This document shows positions 23,761-37,250 of a stretch of 64,000 nucleotides of DNA, in pieces. Position 1 is the stretch's first letter, and the number at the start of each line of letters is the position of its first letter. The position numbers and the translations under genes are program-made. Under the pieces are notes generated by a model, which was not told the DNA's origin, did not search any database, and saw nothing but the letters and a program-made list of their open reading frames with translations. The stretch spans positions 56,513,251 through 56,577,250 of the forward strand of contig CM056994.1 in NCBI GenBank assembly GCA_029891345.1, in the 5' to 3' direction. Source of the DNA: Dryococelus australis (taxonomy: Eukaryota; Arthropoda; Insecta; Phasmatodea; Phasmatidae).

Positions 23761-26700
23761 ATTCAATGTAAACAAAAGTTGTCTCTCTCCAGAATGGCTG
23801 CTTCGCTAGTGCACTTGCAGACATATGTGTGTACTTAATTATTGAGGTTAAGTGGTGAATATTAATTAATTGGTTAGTTTAATATAAATAATTATTAACA
23901 GTTACTTGTCAGTTTGTTTGTTAGTTGTAGTGTTCTTTGTTTTTTTTTTTTGTTGTGTGTATCCTCTCTCTTTCGCTTTCATTTTTGTTTCTCCTTTTGG
24001 TAAAGCCTAGTAAGGGCAGCCAGTGTAGGCCATGTTTTCTGGGCGAAAGTTGAGAAGTGTAGCAGAAAAGAAAGGCAAGGGAAACACTCGGTCGAGGGGA
24101 TAGTTCGGGTTGAGAATGGCAATCATGTTTTGGAGTGTTTAGTGCCCTATGGAAGGGCCTAGGGTTTTGTTTGTGTTCCGTTTGTTTAGTTTTGTTCCAG
24201 AAAATTTTAGAAGCAAAATGGCCCAGGTCCTAATGCAGATGAAGTCATATTAGCCACATGTCTGGTTCAGTCTTAGAGAAGAAAAAGACTGTCAAGAGGG
24301 GTACAAGAAGCATCTCCTCCACATCCTATTGAGGGGAGGGTTAGATATCCCCATGATGGGGGCAAGAGGACGGTGGCTGTGAAGAAGTAACACCACTCGA
24401 CCCTCCCTTCAGCAGGTTAGGATGTGGCAGACTGGTGAAGCACCATCCCCCCCCCCCCCTTTTCGACTTTTCCTGTTCCACCGATTTGTTGTGTTGGTGG
24501 TTGTTCTGTTATATCAGCAATTTATTTTTAAGTTAGGAACAAAACTATGTGTCGAAAATTGTGTGGCCGCTGGAAAAGATTTTTTTAGGAATATCCCCAT
24601 CAGTTGGAGTGTTTATCCCTCTCTGCTGCACACACCTTTTTGGAAGGATAGAGACCTTTGTGTTCGGGCTGATCTGCAGGACATTGGTGCTGCGACGAGT
24701 CCTGGGAGATGCTGCTGTACCACCAGTGGGAGCAGTGTCTGGAGATATCCTCTTTCCAGAAAATCAGGGTGATGGTAGACATTTAAAAATTAGTTCTTGT
24801 CAGATTTTCGAAGACACCTTATTTATAAAAGTAAAAGTACCACTAGTTTGTCACGTCGCGACTCCAGAGGTGCTTTGATGTGTTCGTGTCCCGCCTGCGA
24901 GCAGGTGGAGAACAGGAACTGGTGATGTGCCCAGCTGGTGCCACGTTCGGTAGAGAGAACGATGTTAAATGCGGTCTTATGGCCGATGGCCTACGGTGAC
25001 TCTGGATACGCGGTCAATATGAAAGAGAGCTAATTTAATTGCCAGTTAAATTATGTTGAATGTAAAATATTTCCTTTGGGGCGAAGCTGTTCGCCACTTC
25101 GCACACCTATATTATCACTGAATTTCATCTGCTTGAGGGAGGCAGGCCCCATAAATACAAAACATACAATGAAATACACTTTAAAGTTGATGCTGCTATG
25201 AGGACGCAGTAACTGATGAACTCTGGAGAGTTAATACAATAAAATAAAGACTAATTATGGCATGACTTTTTTATTACCTCAAAGGTACAATAAATGTTGC
25301 TGCTCAAGAAAATGCATACCCTTGGTTAAGCAGACCCGGAACTCTAGACCTGCTGGTGGTCACTATTGTGGAAAGTAAGGTGTAGGCCTTAAGTTAGAGT
25401 TACATAAAAACGTGTCTCGTTCGCGAAGCCCTGTTATGCTACTTTAGGATGCAGGAAGACCTCCCCTCGGCTAAATAAAAGTACTTAAATGTTCTGGAGA
25501 TACATTAACTATTGTGATGAAAGAAAATGCAGCCTAGATTGAATTTCCGAGAGGGGTACGCAGAGCTTACTGCGTGCCCTGCTGGTTGTCTGTGGTGCTG
25601 AAGTCTTGTTACGCCCCTTTAGGGCTTAGCAGGGCTAAAGGAAGGCAAGGAGAAGGACGCACACCATTAAAAAAATCAAGAAAGCATGGACACAAAAATT
25701 CCAAAATCAATACAAATATATTGAAGTATCACCAAGAACAACAACTCTGGAACTTGATTTGAAATATATAAATTGCATCTGCAAATTTATGTTGCTTGCT
25801 ACCAATCGGTGAACTAGGGGAAGGAGAAAACATACATGCACTGGAACAAACAGAAAAAAAACAATAATATTAATATATCCTAAGAAATAACCCAACCTGA
25901 ATAAACACTTGTGAAATCCCATTAAAAAAAGGTAAAATTACTCCCTGACTAAAGTAAGCACAATTCCAAATTTAAAAGTAAAGTACTCCTGATGATTCAC
26001 TAAAAAGTACAACATGGAATACTAATCTCAAGAATACCACTGGGATGGAGAAAAACCCCTCATTACACTTAACCATGAGCATACAGGCACGCCATAAAAA
26101 ATCCACTAAACTCCTTGGCATTAAAATTCTTTTAGCAAATCGTATTCCAGGAAACCATTCCTACAGCCTGCCAAAAAAAAAAAAGGAAGAATCCACCTCT
26201 TACAAACATTCCCATAAAATACCATATTGAAAATTCACTCAATCGAAACAGTGAAGAAACACATCCCTACAAAAATCCATATACACAAAAATCGCTTTAA
26301 AAAAATACTACTAATAAGGGAAACTCCATCCCCAGCATAACAGCAACTACGTTCATTGCAATACTTAATTTGCGTACTCATATTACGCGAAAACGCATCT
26401 AGCATGCTGAAGTCCCGAAGTAAGAAGTGATGTAGACATGATCTATCGTCGGCCAGCCCGCGCAACTCGATGAGGAACACTGCACACTTGCTCGGGCTGG
26501 GAACGAACATTTATACGCGAAAACACAGCTCGGGAAGGTTAAGGAGACGGCGGGAATAGAGGAGAGGCATATGGAAGGTGCCAGAATGTGCGAGGCTGAA
26601 CTCGTTACTAGTAGGCACCAGGCAGCGCTCGGCTGCGCCAGAAGCGCAGCGTGCCTATCTTCAGTATAGCTGAGTGCTTGGAAGCATTCAGGCGTGCGCC

Positions 26701-28010
26701 ACCTCGTGAGGGCTTGAGGTGGGGGGGGGGGGTGCGAAGAAAACCAAAGTACCTTTTTCTGCAGCAAAAATATTGCCTCTTCAAATAGCATCCCTTCTTC
26801 AACCAAAATAGCAGTTTATTGATCTGGGCTACCAAATACAGATGTGGCTAATAACATAGCAGACTTTCAAACAAAGGTCATTAATGTGTTCCGTAAACAC
26901 ACCAACCCTAAATAGCAGAATTTAATCGTACTCCAGAAAATTGTAGGCATCACACATTTCACCAGCTGGTGGGATGAAAAATAAATTGTTCAGGCAGGAC
27001 AGCCTTTGGCACATAAAATTGCTTGAGTTGGCTAATTGATACGCATGTCAGACATGAAGTAGGGTTTCAATCTGACTAACGACATGGCATCGGCTTCTCT
27101 GCACGTCCAGCGAATCCGGCGCCAAGAATAAAAATATGAAAAAATGTAACTTAATAACTAACATGATAAATGAAACTGACATTATACATAATTATGATTA
27201 CTAAACTAAAACACATTGGTGACATACCCGTGAACGTCAGAACCCCAGATATGGCTAAGAATGAGATGTCACGAGTATGTCACTGCACTTGAAGGGTAAT
27301 ATTAAATGAAATGATGCCTCAAGTGACTGATTTTCGATAGATGATTACATGCACACTCTTATAATTTACATATTAAAATCGGAGTGTGTCGTAACGGTTA
27401 TAATTACAGGAATGCGTATGGGTGTGACTACACACGGATTTATTCACTATGGGCGGAGCTACACCCTGTCATCTATGGTATGTTATCTACTCTCTATGCT
27501 GGACCGAGCGGTTTCCTTAGTTAATTATGCTGCAAACACCGCTAAAAATGCTCCTATTAATTAATGCGGTTAGGGAGCTGCTCGCCACTTTACACTTCCT
27601 GCGGGAATGTGATTCCCCGTCTTTTGAAACTACTTGTAGCCATGTCGTACTCCAGATTCGGCCACGGGGCCCATCGACGTCGCGCACATCGGAAAGCTGT
27701 GGGAATAAGTGGCGCCACTTTCCCAGTGTTCCCTCCAATGGCTGTTGTACCTAACGGTCGTGACTTCACGGGGCACACTCGTTTAGGCCACATATCCATT
27801 CATCATGAGAGTTACCTCTTGTGATGAATGTTAAATATTATGATCCGCGGCCACAAGTTACAAGAAAAGTGTAAACGCAGTTCTTGTCGACCTGCACTGA
27901 TCGAGACCGCAACCTAATGTCGATCGGTCGAGTGTTGCTGTGTGGTTAATGTGTCTGCGATGGAACAAACGGGCACAAAGGATACGTGGACATCAGGAAC
28001 ATATCAAGTT
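23761..28010. other. Repeat-like intergenic DNA, no gene recognised
   Basis: The GC-richer stretches at about 24000-25010, 26400-26740 and 27480-27800 look like decayed mobile-element DNA, but no domain could be identified. Short homopolymers occur (C run near 24450, G run near 26720). I see no RNA gene and no complete terminal repeats. Confidence 0.4.
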
Positions 28011-28082
28011 AGAAAATATGCAGTCTGGAAATTGTTTGATTTCATAGCCGTACCTTTTAATTGAAGAAATTCCATCTGTATT

Positions 28083-28574
28083 TTGCACCAGGAGACCACT
28101 TTTCTTGCAATTAACGGAGATGAGGTCACAACCATTAAGGATAGGGCCTTACAGGATTGTCGACCATTTCAGGATCAGTTGTGTTTTGTGCCTAGTTATT
28201 CAGGAGATGCTGTAACAGGGGCCTTATGCCCAAAATTAGTCTTTCAGGATTCAACTGCTGAACGCTTAGCTGAAGTGTGTGCTTTTAGTTGTCAGTCTGG
28301 CTCACAGTTACTCATTACACAGGTAGGCCCAGATAAATATTTTCTGACCAATGCCTGAGGTAAATTGGAGATTCAAAGCACAATTAGTAAAAATGAAACT
28401 AGGATTTTAGATAACAGTGAGCACCCAGGTACTATTGATGTAGCAGTGTCTTGTGACTGTAAATGGTTTTTGAATGGAGTGATTAGGATTAGTGAGATGT
28501 ATCCCTGCGACTACAACTCAAAGAGAGAATTTAAAATTATCCATGTAATTCCAGCTGCTTGGTCGAAATTTTAA
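28083..28574 (+). pseudogene. env: env ectodomain, element A (broken)
   Basis: Two consecutive same-frame segments are separated by a TGA. The first has the spacing of Cys residues seen in the membrane-proximal part of insect F-type fusion proteins (CR...LC...LCP...VCAFSCQ). The second carries a CDCKWF motif. The protein would mediate membrane fusion in an infectious element; this copy is not functional. Assignment is by motif order; a profile search would confirm it. Confidence 0.65.
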
Positions 28575-28879
28575 AAAGTTGCATTTCCCTGCTCATCCCA
28601 CATCTACTCACACAATTTTTCCTTATTTTAAGGACTGTTTGGAGGAAAATTGGCCTGCAGCAATCCCACATTTGAACATTTCTTTAGACACCAGTTTTAG
28701 TCACACCCCTCATAGCATGTTGGAAACCCCCATTGGCTATGAAAATTTTTGGATCCAAAACATACAATGTATCTCACTAAGATTAGTCATAACTGTTCTG
28801 TTGGTTATACTTTTTAGAAACCCATATTTAATAGAGTAAGGAGTGATGCCCCGAGTCGAGGCAACAAGTTTGATACAAT

Positions 28880-29030
28880 TCTTGGGTTATAAATTGGATC
28901 CACTGTAACAATTGTTTTGTTAACCCTGATGTTTGTGCTGTGCTTGTTGTGGAGATTTTACAGTTTGAGGAAACAGAATAGAGGGAGTCCAACTCCTGAT
29001 GAAACAAGTGGTTCCTGTATGGGACCCGCA
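28880..29030 (+). pseudogene. env: env transmembrane segment and tail, element A
   Basis: After a frame change, the plus strand encodes a run of about 20 hydrophobic residues (TIVLLTLMFVLCLLW) followed by a basic stop-transfer segment (RFYSLRKQNRG) and a short polar tail. It follows the ectodomain in the right place for an env C terminus. Confidence 0.6.
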
Positions 29031-29100
29031 GTGGAGCATATTCGAGTTAGATGAAAATGGACAAAAAATAGTGTTGTGGCTATCCCTAGAGGAATAGTCT

Positions 29101-30145
29101 TTTCAACTTGTTCCTAGAGGAACAAGTGTTACTCTGAGAATAAAATCCTTTGAACTGTAAAAGTGTCGGAGTTAAGTTTTGAGAATGAGCAAGTCAGGCC
29201 TTGCAAATAGAGTAAATATATAGATGTGAGAAAAGATAGTCAAGTCTAGAATTATACAAGTTATACAAGTATATTTTAGTTAAATGGCTAAGGACTAAGA
29301 AGATGCACAATCTCCTGATGTTTTTTAGAGAAGATTTTTGTTAACCAGTCTAGAACATACGTTTAAACCAGAATATTCAGTGCATTTAAAAATTATCTGC
29401 TAGATTATTAACCAATTAAGATTACAAAGACTTTTTGGTTGCATTGTTTACATATTTTTGCACTGATTCACTTCTGTCATCTGTTAAATCCTGTTTACTG
29501 TAGCATTGATCAGGGTTAGTCTGGAGTTGAGTAAAATAAGGGAACTTTCAGAACGTGAGTTAACTTCAGTTGTGTCACTTGTTGTACAAGCCAAGTAAAA
29601 ATTTTTCTCTAGCCAATTAAAATGAGTGACTTTTAGTAAACATTATTTGGGGTAGTTATTATTTTTCTGAAAAGCTTGAACCCTAGTCAGTTATCAACAT
29701 AATTGAGGGGAGAAGTTGGTGTTCCGCTGATAGAAATTAGCTATAGCTATAGGTCTATGTATTGTAGAATACTTCTATCTTGTTGATGAAAATTTTTAAT
29801 TTTTATTTGGGGTTAACTTTTCTGTACTTGCTTTTGGGGTGGGAAAGATCAGGCAATAGACTCTTCTACACCATTTCAAAGTCTATAACTATGTATTTCT
29901 TTCGCAAGGGTTAATGTGTATGTACCATCGTGTGTAAAACGTAAGGCGTGTGACTAGCCTAGATAAGTCATTCCGTATAATGCAATTGGAAATATTTGAC
30001 GAGCTTTTGTTTGCAATGTGAGTCATTAATATGGGTGTGTGAGCTGACCCGAACAGGCCACAGCACACTACGCAATCGGAATACTTTCACAGCATATTTT
30101 ACGAGGAGCTGCAGTCCAGGATTTAGCTATGGTCGTCGGCTGAAC
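29101..30145. other. Element A downstream region, possible degraded LTR
   Basis: AT-rich non-coding DNA directly downstream of the env tail. A 3' LTR would be expected here, but with no second LTR in the window to compare I cannot set its limits. Confidence 0.25.
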
Positions 30146-30149
30146 GACC

Positions 30150-30310
30150 CTTTAAGAATCTGCTGTACCGACTTCACACAGCATTGTCCAGAAATGCCTG
30201 GCGCCCCGGGTAAAACATCCCAAAATTAACCCAAACACCTTTTCCAAAAATTTCACTGCTCCTCAAATTCCGCCTCTACCCACTGAGGCACCATGGCACC
30301 ACGTCAAAAG
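30150..30310 (-). repeat. Degraded tRNA-derived SINE, copy 5
   Basis: Reading leftward from 30310: ATGGTGCCTCAGTGGGTAGA (box-A-like), then GGGTTAATTTTGGG (eroded box B), then TTCTGGACAATGCTGTGTG, which parallels the family body CTGGACGATGCCGC. It is the most diverged of the copies I noted. Confidence 0.4.
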
Positions 30311-33300
30311 TTTTACGTTTGGAAACTCAAGGTTCGCAAGATTAAGACTTTTGGTTTAGCCATTGTTTTTTGATATTTGCTCATTTTTTGTATCTTTTCA
30401 TTATAATTTTAATTGATAATTTATTTCAAGATCTAGTAAGTTGGTTATTTATCTTGTTGATTTATATTTAACATTTATCAAAATAAATACTCGTTCATGT
30501 CTATAAAGGTAGACTCTGTGAGTGTTGTTTGTAATTTTTACTAAGTTTTCCCTTACCCTTTTGGTGATATAAAACTGGTTTTATCTACTTTTGGCCATTG
30601 AACTTTCTACAAAAGTAACAAGATACATTACTTACCTATTAGTTTATTTATTTAAGTAGTTAGTGTCTCTCTCTCTCCCCCCCCCTCGCCCAGGTAGGAG
30701 GTGTAATGTTGAGTTGGGCTACCCAGAATAATAATTTTGGTTTTTGGGTAACGGTGTATTTGAACCTAATGTCATTTTCCTAGCAGTGCAAGGGAGGTCA
30801 TGAAAAGACCCTGGAACCTCTCCCAATTTTCCAGCTGAGCTATTTATTCCCCTACTCCCACCCCCGTACTTAATTTCCTTTTATAAAAATATATTCTCTA
30901 TGCCAGTACAGTGTTCAAGCCTCTTGTTTATAGATGATTTTAGACAATTCCAAAGTAAGGGCTTCAAGCGGCCCCCATTTAGTTTGTTATTTTTTATTTA
31001 ACAGCCTAGTGGTGGAGACGATTGATCATTCAGTTCTTTCTTTAAACTTAAATTTCTAATTCCACCAAGTGGTAACTCTCCTCCCCCCCCCCCCCCCCCC
31101 CTTCTTCTTCTTTTTCCCACTTCACAACAAGTGGTGTAGTCTCGAGGTATTGCGACCTGTAACTGCTTCGCTACAAGTATTGGATTCGCTGTGTAGTTTT
31201 ATTTATTATTTTTTTTAGGTTTAATAAACTATTCTCTTCCTCGTCATCTCCCCCTTATAAATATACATCGCACACAGGTACGTTAGAAGTCGTGAATGCC
31301 CTCTTGTTGATGCCTTCGTCGAATGGTTCAGGTTTTTTATAATTGCATTCTAGCCATCTATTATATTTTAGAGGCTCATGTTTTTCAATCTGTTATGTGA
31401 GTTGGTTTGTTAAGTTTTGTTTCATACTTGAAAGGAACGAACAAACATCTTTAGACGAAACTGTCAGATTCGAAGCAATGTAATCTTTCAACATGCCCCT
31501 GAATGCAGATTGCTTCAGAAGGTTTTCGGGCACGAGGTTTACACTGTTTGGCATGTTTGTTATACGATTCATAACATTGTTATCTGTGATGGTTATGTAT
31601 TAAGAGTCGCATGCTGTCTGAAACATCTCTCACTCCATAACACATGAACTTACGACCTTACTTGTGACAGCTAAGTGTCAAATAAGGACATTCTGTCTTC
31701 TTTGTGCATTTTGTAGTGCATGGGATAATCAGAGGCCAAACACTAAAGGGTGAAACCCCTCAGACGAAACATACCTCGAATGAGCCCCATGCGCACACAG
31801 CAAAACGACAACACAGTGGATCGGTTGTGGTAAGTGGGAGAATTTTCTCCCCTCCCCCCCCCCCTCCATCGCAGCCAACTTAGCAAAGCTCAGTGCACTT
31901 ACAGCATACGACTGTAGATATGCTCTGGCACAACCTATGGCTACAGATACTGGTTGCTGTGAATTAGAATAGCTTGAAATTTCTTGTCATCTACAGGTCC
32001 TTGCCATCTTCTAATGTTCTAGTAAAAACCAGTAAGAGCCAGCCTTGCTGACACTTACTGGCAGCTCACTTACTCTCCTTTAGTTTTCAGGTTCATAGAA
32101 GTGATCGGGGGGGAGGGGAAGTGGCCCACCAGAGATGCGCCCAAACACCTCTCTGGTACCTGCCGGCATCAAGTTAAAATAAACAAAGCTCCCGCCCCCT
32201 CTCTACTAGTATTTCCATCCCTATTAACTAAGAGCATGTTTTCCATACACTCTGTCTCCTGTAGCATTCTATTTCATTTTATTTTATGAATTCAATAATT
32301 CTTAACTTTTTCTCCTCTGTCGCACGGGTTTTTACATATCTTTTGACGGTTTTTTCCCTTACTCTTCATATGTAAGACTAGCTCTAAGTACACTTAGGGA
32401 GGTAGTCATGGCCCTAAGGTGCAGGCCATGGCTGCCCAATCCCTCTTTGTAGCGATGCATGTCTCCTTGCATGATGTTTCCTAGTAGGTGTAAGGGGTTA
32501 GTCCTGAGACGCAATAAAATCCCGTCCTACCTTCTTGCCTTAACTTCACATAAAACATGGAATAAGGTAATTCGGAGAAAAAAAAGTGGCCGAACACTGG
32601 GCCAGTTCGGCAAGTTTAAAGATTGCTTTTACAACTTTCTAGTAGGCATAGTCAGTTCTCAGAAAAAAAACACATGTAACTTGTTTATGACACAAATAAA
32701 AGAAAATGTTATGAAAAATTTAATAACTAGTAAATTAATTAAAGTGGATCATTGCTTTCAAAAATAAGAAACCTGTGTCGAAGTGACAACTTATTTCTTT
32801 ACTAATTTCAAAATAGACAAAACACAACATGATAAGTGCATAAAAAATTATGTTGCATATATGCTTTGTAAATAACAATTATTTCTCAACAACAAAATAA
32901 TATCATGCTTTTCTTGTATTTATACTCAAGCATTTATATAAATTCGGGATCCCAAGGTCAAGTTATGCAAAAAATCATTTTAACTATTGGCAACATGCCA
33001 ATTTATAAGTTATGCAAAAAACTATATTGGCTATTGGCAACAAGCCACTTAAAGAAGCAGTAAATCATAAAGTGTTTCATGTTTAGTTTTTGTTTTAACC
33101 AAAACATTTTATTTTATAATTTTATACTTCTCTTCCTGAATCGAATAATAAAAAGAAGAATGTAGCAAATCGAATTTTCACAGGGTTGGCAAAAACGGCC
33201 GAAACAGTTTGTATTATTCTTTATCACATAATTTCAGGTTATTAAGACCATGCTTTAAAAAAAACTTAAGAAATGGCCTGAACGAAGAAACAGGAACACG

Positions 33301-34140
33301 CCCGCAGCAATGGGTGCTCCTGGCAAATAGGGTGACTACATATCCATCGCGGCAAGATGATGGATACGAGGATGCGGCTCACCACACTGTACATCTTTAA
33401 TGCTTCAAAACGGCGGCCACTAAAAACATAATTTTAAAGGTAAAAACGAGACTTTCCACAAAAAAAAAGAACAAAATGAGGTTCGTAAACGGGACTACAA
33501 ACCAAACTTTCCAGATGCGGCGAATCAAAGACTTTAGCGAGTAATCGTGGAGATTTTCTTGATACCAGTGAAAGTAAGTAATATCACATTTTTAGGTGAA
33601 CAAGAAGGAAGTTGTCGCACCCGGAAGTGGTCGTAGCCGAGATATAGATTCAGGAAGTTAGAGTAATAATCGATATACAACATGGTGCGATAATTTGTCT
33701 CAAAAGTCTACGAAATAATTTCTGTTCAAACAAACTCACGTAGTATAGTAACCCAACAATAATATTGTTAACATAACCAAAATATTTTATGGAAGAAAAT
33801 TTCTAGTTAAACTGTCGTTTCTTTTGCCACTGCAAACTATTGATAATAACCATTAATGACACACGAATTTTTTGTTAAAATAAAAATTTTAACCAAATTT
33901 CAGACAAGGAAGATTAATGGCAATGAATTACAGCAATGACAAATTTATGTTGGCAGAAACAAAATTTTAACACTATTTTAACACATAAAACAGTATATCA
34001 GAATCGCCAAAGAAATACTAGAGTAACACACTGGGTCACAGGAACAGTGACTATCAAAGTTAACAGTGAAACAAAATAACCACATTTTGTAACAAAAAAA
34101 ACTAACCAAATTAAACAGCCAAACCCGACACGGGTTTTGC
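30311..34140. other. AT-rich intergenic DNA with homopolymer runs
   Basis: I see no credible gene. It contains C runs at 31083-31101 and about 31849-31864. A 46-bp direct duplication is at about 32960-33051 (anchor AAGTTATGCAAAA, then CTATTGGCAACA). Any 3' LTR of the minus-strand element B should lie around 33100-34140, but I could not delimit one. Confidence 0.4.
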
Positions 34141-34379
34141 CAACAATTACTGAAATATTGCTAGAAAAGGAATACAAATAGCAAAAGTTTCAAAGAAAAC
34201 CAAACAAAAATAGCAGGTGTCACGAAAGGTGGCACACGCTCCCTCCCTTAAGTGTAGCCACAGGATCCACGGGCAGACCCAAACATAGGCACCACACACA
34301 CACATGTAAGAATCTACCAGCTTATCAAAGGAAACAAGCCAACTCTGAGTGGCAGTAGAGGGAGCCGACAAGAGAATTA

Positions 34380-36532
34380 TAACACGCCCTTCTGGCATAA
34401 CCACAGGCTGTGCAGGGATTGAAGGCCTGGTTTTCTTATGAAGTTGCATTTTAACCAAAAAACAGCAATGGCTAAACAACAAAATACAGAAATGCAGAAT
34501 ATAATTACGGCGAAGAGCGGAAGGAGATGAAGGACGAGAGCGTAATAGATGCAGAAAATAATTAAAATTAGCACCTTGAGGGCATGATGCTAAAATGATA
34601 TTTAACTCTTTAACAAGTGACTTATTCATGGTGAGGTTAGGGAAAGCCAAAATATTTACGTGGGAAAGTTTACCTACAAATTTGGGATCATGAATTATGG
34701 GTAGTGGCATATTGTAATGAAAAGCAGTATTAACCACACTAAAACTCCTAAAGAAAGGGCTCATAATGCCACAGTGAGATGCATTGCTAATTAGGCCAGA
34801 ACCTGATAAGGTTAGGGTGAAAGGCGAAAAATGTCTTAGTAGTAGATCTACACAAAAATGTGACATCTATGCTGGTGTTTGTAACAAAAATCCAATGAGA
34901 GTTGGTTTATCGTACAAAGGGAAGCGTTAAATCAATCACAGATTTGTCACAAAAATCAAAATATGCTTTTCCTGCAAAAAGTTTGAACTGGCAATTATCT
35001 ACATGTTCATCAAAATGGGAATGTTGCAGGACAAAGTGTAACACCATGATTCTTACAGTTGTCAAGGGCAAGGTGATTGACTGATGCAAAATGTTTTCTG
35101 TCCAAACTGAAAATCAAATACTCTAAGCACATTAAGTTGAATATACTTGGTTATTTTTGGAAAAATAAAGGGAACTGGAAATACATGGTATTTCTCAAAT
35201 AGATTGTCTTTGTTTGCAAGGGGGACATTGATTATCACATTAAGGGATGAGTTATACACAATAGCCTAAACATTGCTTAAGGCCATTGGTGCATGAAAGC
35301 AGTATACTTATATAATGTGTGTCATAACTTGTTTCACATTGGATTTTTCCACATTTTTGGCACTTCACGATGTAAATAACAACTTTTAGCACCTTATTAC
35401 ACTTCAGATATTCATTGCCGTCATTATTCTCGGAGCACTGATGGAAGAAAAGACAGAATTTTTCTTTTCTTTTCTTCCATCAGTGCTCTGAGAATAATGA
35501 TGGCAGTGAATATCTGGCAACGTAAAAATATGATAAAAGTTGTTATTTACGTCATTAAGTGCCAACAATGTTGAAAAATCTGCTGTGAATCAAGTTAAGA
35601 CACAAATTATATAAATATACTGCTTTCATGCACGAATGGCCTTAAGGCATAGTACAAGTACAAATTCTCATGGACAACAGGTACCAACACGTACAAAGGT
35701 AAAGTGAGAAGTTTCTGGATATGTTTTAGAATACTTAGAAAGGAATCAGCACTTAATAGGGTAGTGCCAAGCTTACCACTTACACTAGTTTCAATAGCAT
35801 GGCTAAGATCAAAAATTTCCAAACCAGCATTGGTAAGCGCCTCACTTACTCTAAGTAGTATACCATTTAAAACAATATGGTAGCTTAAAATTATCATAGC
35901 ATCAAAGAGTCATTAATGGCAAATGAAATATTACAAAATATGGTGTTATAATGATCCAAATATAGCTGACTCAGGTTTTTGATGTACGCAGTGTTGTTGA
36001 TTACTCTGTCCTCCAAATTTTTTATCAGAGTGATCTGGTTGACTACACTAATTGAAATGTCATCTTGATTGTCTTTTAAGGATTCTACATGTTGTTCCAA
36101 AACTGAAAGATAATCACTGTCCAATGTTCCAAACACAGATTTCAAAATTTTTTCAACTAAATCAATTATTGCTCGCTTTGCCCGGGAAGGCAACAAGGAG
36201 GTAAATGTTTGAACTTCAGATTGGAAGGCATGGACACTACTCTTGAATTGTACAATGGTATTATCAAAATTCTGCTCAAAAGACGAAGTTTCGCCGGGAT
36301 TCTTAGGTTCTTACTGACGAACAGACACAATGGTTCTAATCATCTCCTGGAGTTCATTGCATTGATTGTCTAAGGAAATCAAATCGAAGTTCAGCACCAC
36401 AGGAAAAGTATTGGCCGATAAAAGGAGGTTGTCCTCATGTTCAAAAACCACCACGGAGTCCAACGGTGTAACGGTAACTGTGGCCAAGGCTGTGCTGGCA
36501 GCAGCCAAAACTGAGATGCAGGTAAACAACAT
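34380..36532 (-). pseudogene. env: env, element B (split by a hairpin insertion)
   Basis: The N terminus at 36532 has a signal-peptide-like segment (MLFTCISVLAAASTALA). A segment at 36196-35894 contains a furin-type site RAKR followed by a fusion-peptide-like stretch, as in baculovirus F and errantivirus Env proteins. The ectodomain continues at 35897-35650 and then, after the inserted hairpin, from 35259 downward. A strongly hydrophobic membrane segment lies at about 34570-34430. Stops and frameshifts make it non-functional. It is not a near copy of the env in element A; the two look like different lineages. Confidence 0.75.
35273..35650. mobile_element. 378-bp hairpin (fold-back MITE) inserted in env
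   Basis: The two halves are reverse complements along nearly their whole length. The outer ends are GCTTAAGGCCATT (35275) and AATGGCCTTAAGGC (to 35648). The inner blocks are GAGCACTGATGGAAGAAAAG (left) and CTTTTCTTCCATCAGTGCTC (right), around a centre near 35462. Env coding sense resumes on either side, so it arrived after the retroelement. A short ATAG/CTAT near both ends could be the target duplication, but this is uncertain. Confidence 0.88.
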
Positions 36533-37250
36533 GGTGGGTAAACAACACTAGAACAAACAACATGGTGTAGTCATAGAGAGTATAGCCCGAAGTTAAAGTG
36601 CCACATTAAACTAAACTAAATGACTTGTTACTAGACGACAACCACAAACAACCCAAAGTAACCTCGACAAGAAAATACTCTAGAAAGGAAAAGCCCGAAA
36701 GAAAACCCACAAATTCTCGCATAAAATGCAGATTGTTACCCATATCAAAATTTACATTTGACCAAATTCTCAAGTTTAGATATAAAAAGAGAAAAAAACT
36801 TTACTTAACCTATCATTCAAATGACTTAAATTACCAACTAGGATTTTTTTTGCATTTATATAGCACACAAACAAAGATGACCTCAAAACGACTCAAACCA
36901 GTGGGTGATCAGGCAACTCGTCAAAACCATGTCAAGGTCAAAGAATTTTTCAAAATTTGGTGAGGTTTAGGCCCCTGAAGAAACATGACTGTGCCTGGCC
37001 AGGCTAACAAAACAACATAAACTACAGCTAGGGTCTGCTGTTCCTAGACATGTAGAACCCACGAAATTTACTCAGTTACATGAAACCGTTTCAAACGAGA
37101 TATATGTGCTCTTGTTATATATTTACCAGAACTAGGATCAGCAAGGCTAGCAGTGACCGGAGTTAGAAAACGTTGGATCTGGTAAGGAGCAGTCCAATGG
37201 AACGAAAGCTTAGCCATCCTTTTGTCGACTGCTCTGCTGATGGGGTGAGC
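36533..37250 (-). other. Element B spacer between integrase and env
   Basis: About 0.7 kb with no recognisable domain on the coding strand. In errantiviruses env is read from a spliced RNA and the pol end lies close to the env start, so this may be an eroded pol tail or inserted sequence. Confidence 0.35.

Larger units (their letters stand above)
28020..29100 (+). mobile_element. Retrovirus-like env fragment, element A (plus strand)
   Basis: This is the 3' part of an errantivirus-type envelope gene (baculovirus F-like). It includes Cys-rich ectodomain blocks (28083-28358 with Cys pairs; 28365-28574 with CDCKWFLNG and ISEMYPCDY) and a single membrane-spanning helix followed by a basic tail ending near 29030. 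The upstream part of the element is missing. The reading frame is broken by stops at 28356 and 28572 and by a frameshift before the membrane segment. It is far more complete at its 3' end than at its 5' end. No flanking LTR could be confirmed, although the non-coding stretch after 29100 is where one would be expected. Confidence 0.7.

Noticed and set aside
24422-24878. Overlapping open frames of 109-116 codons on the plus strand
   Set aside because: Start in a C-run, no domain, no splice signals of note; treated as chance frames in decayed repeat DNA.
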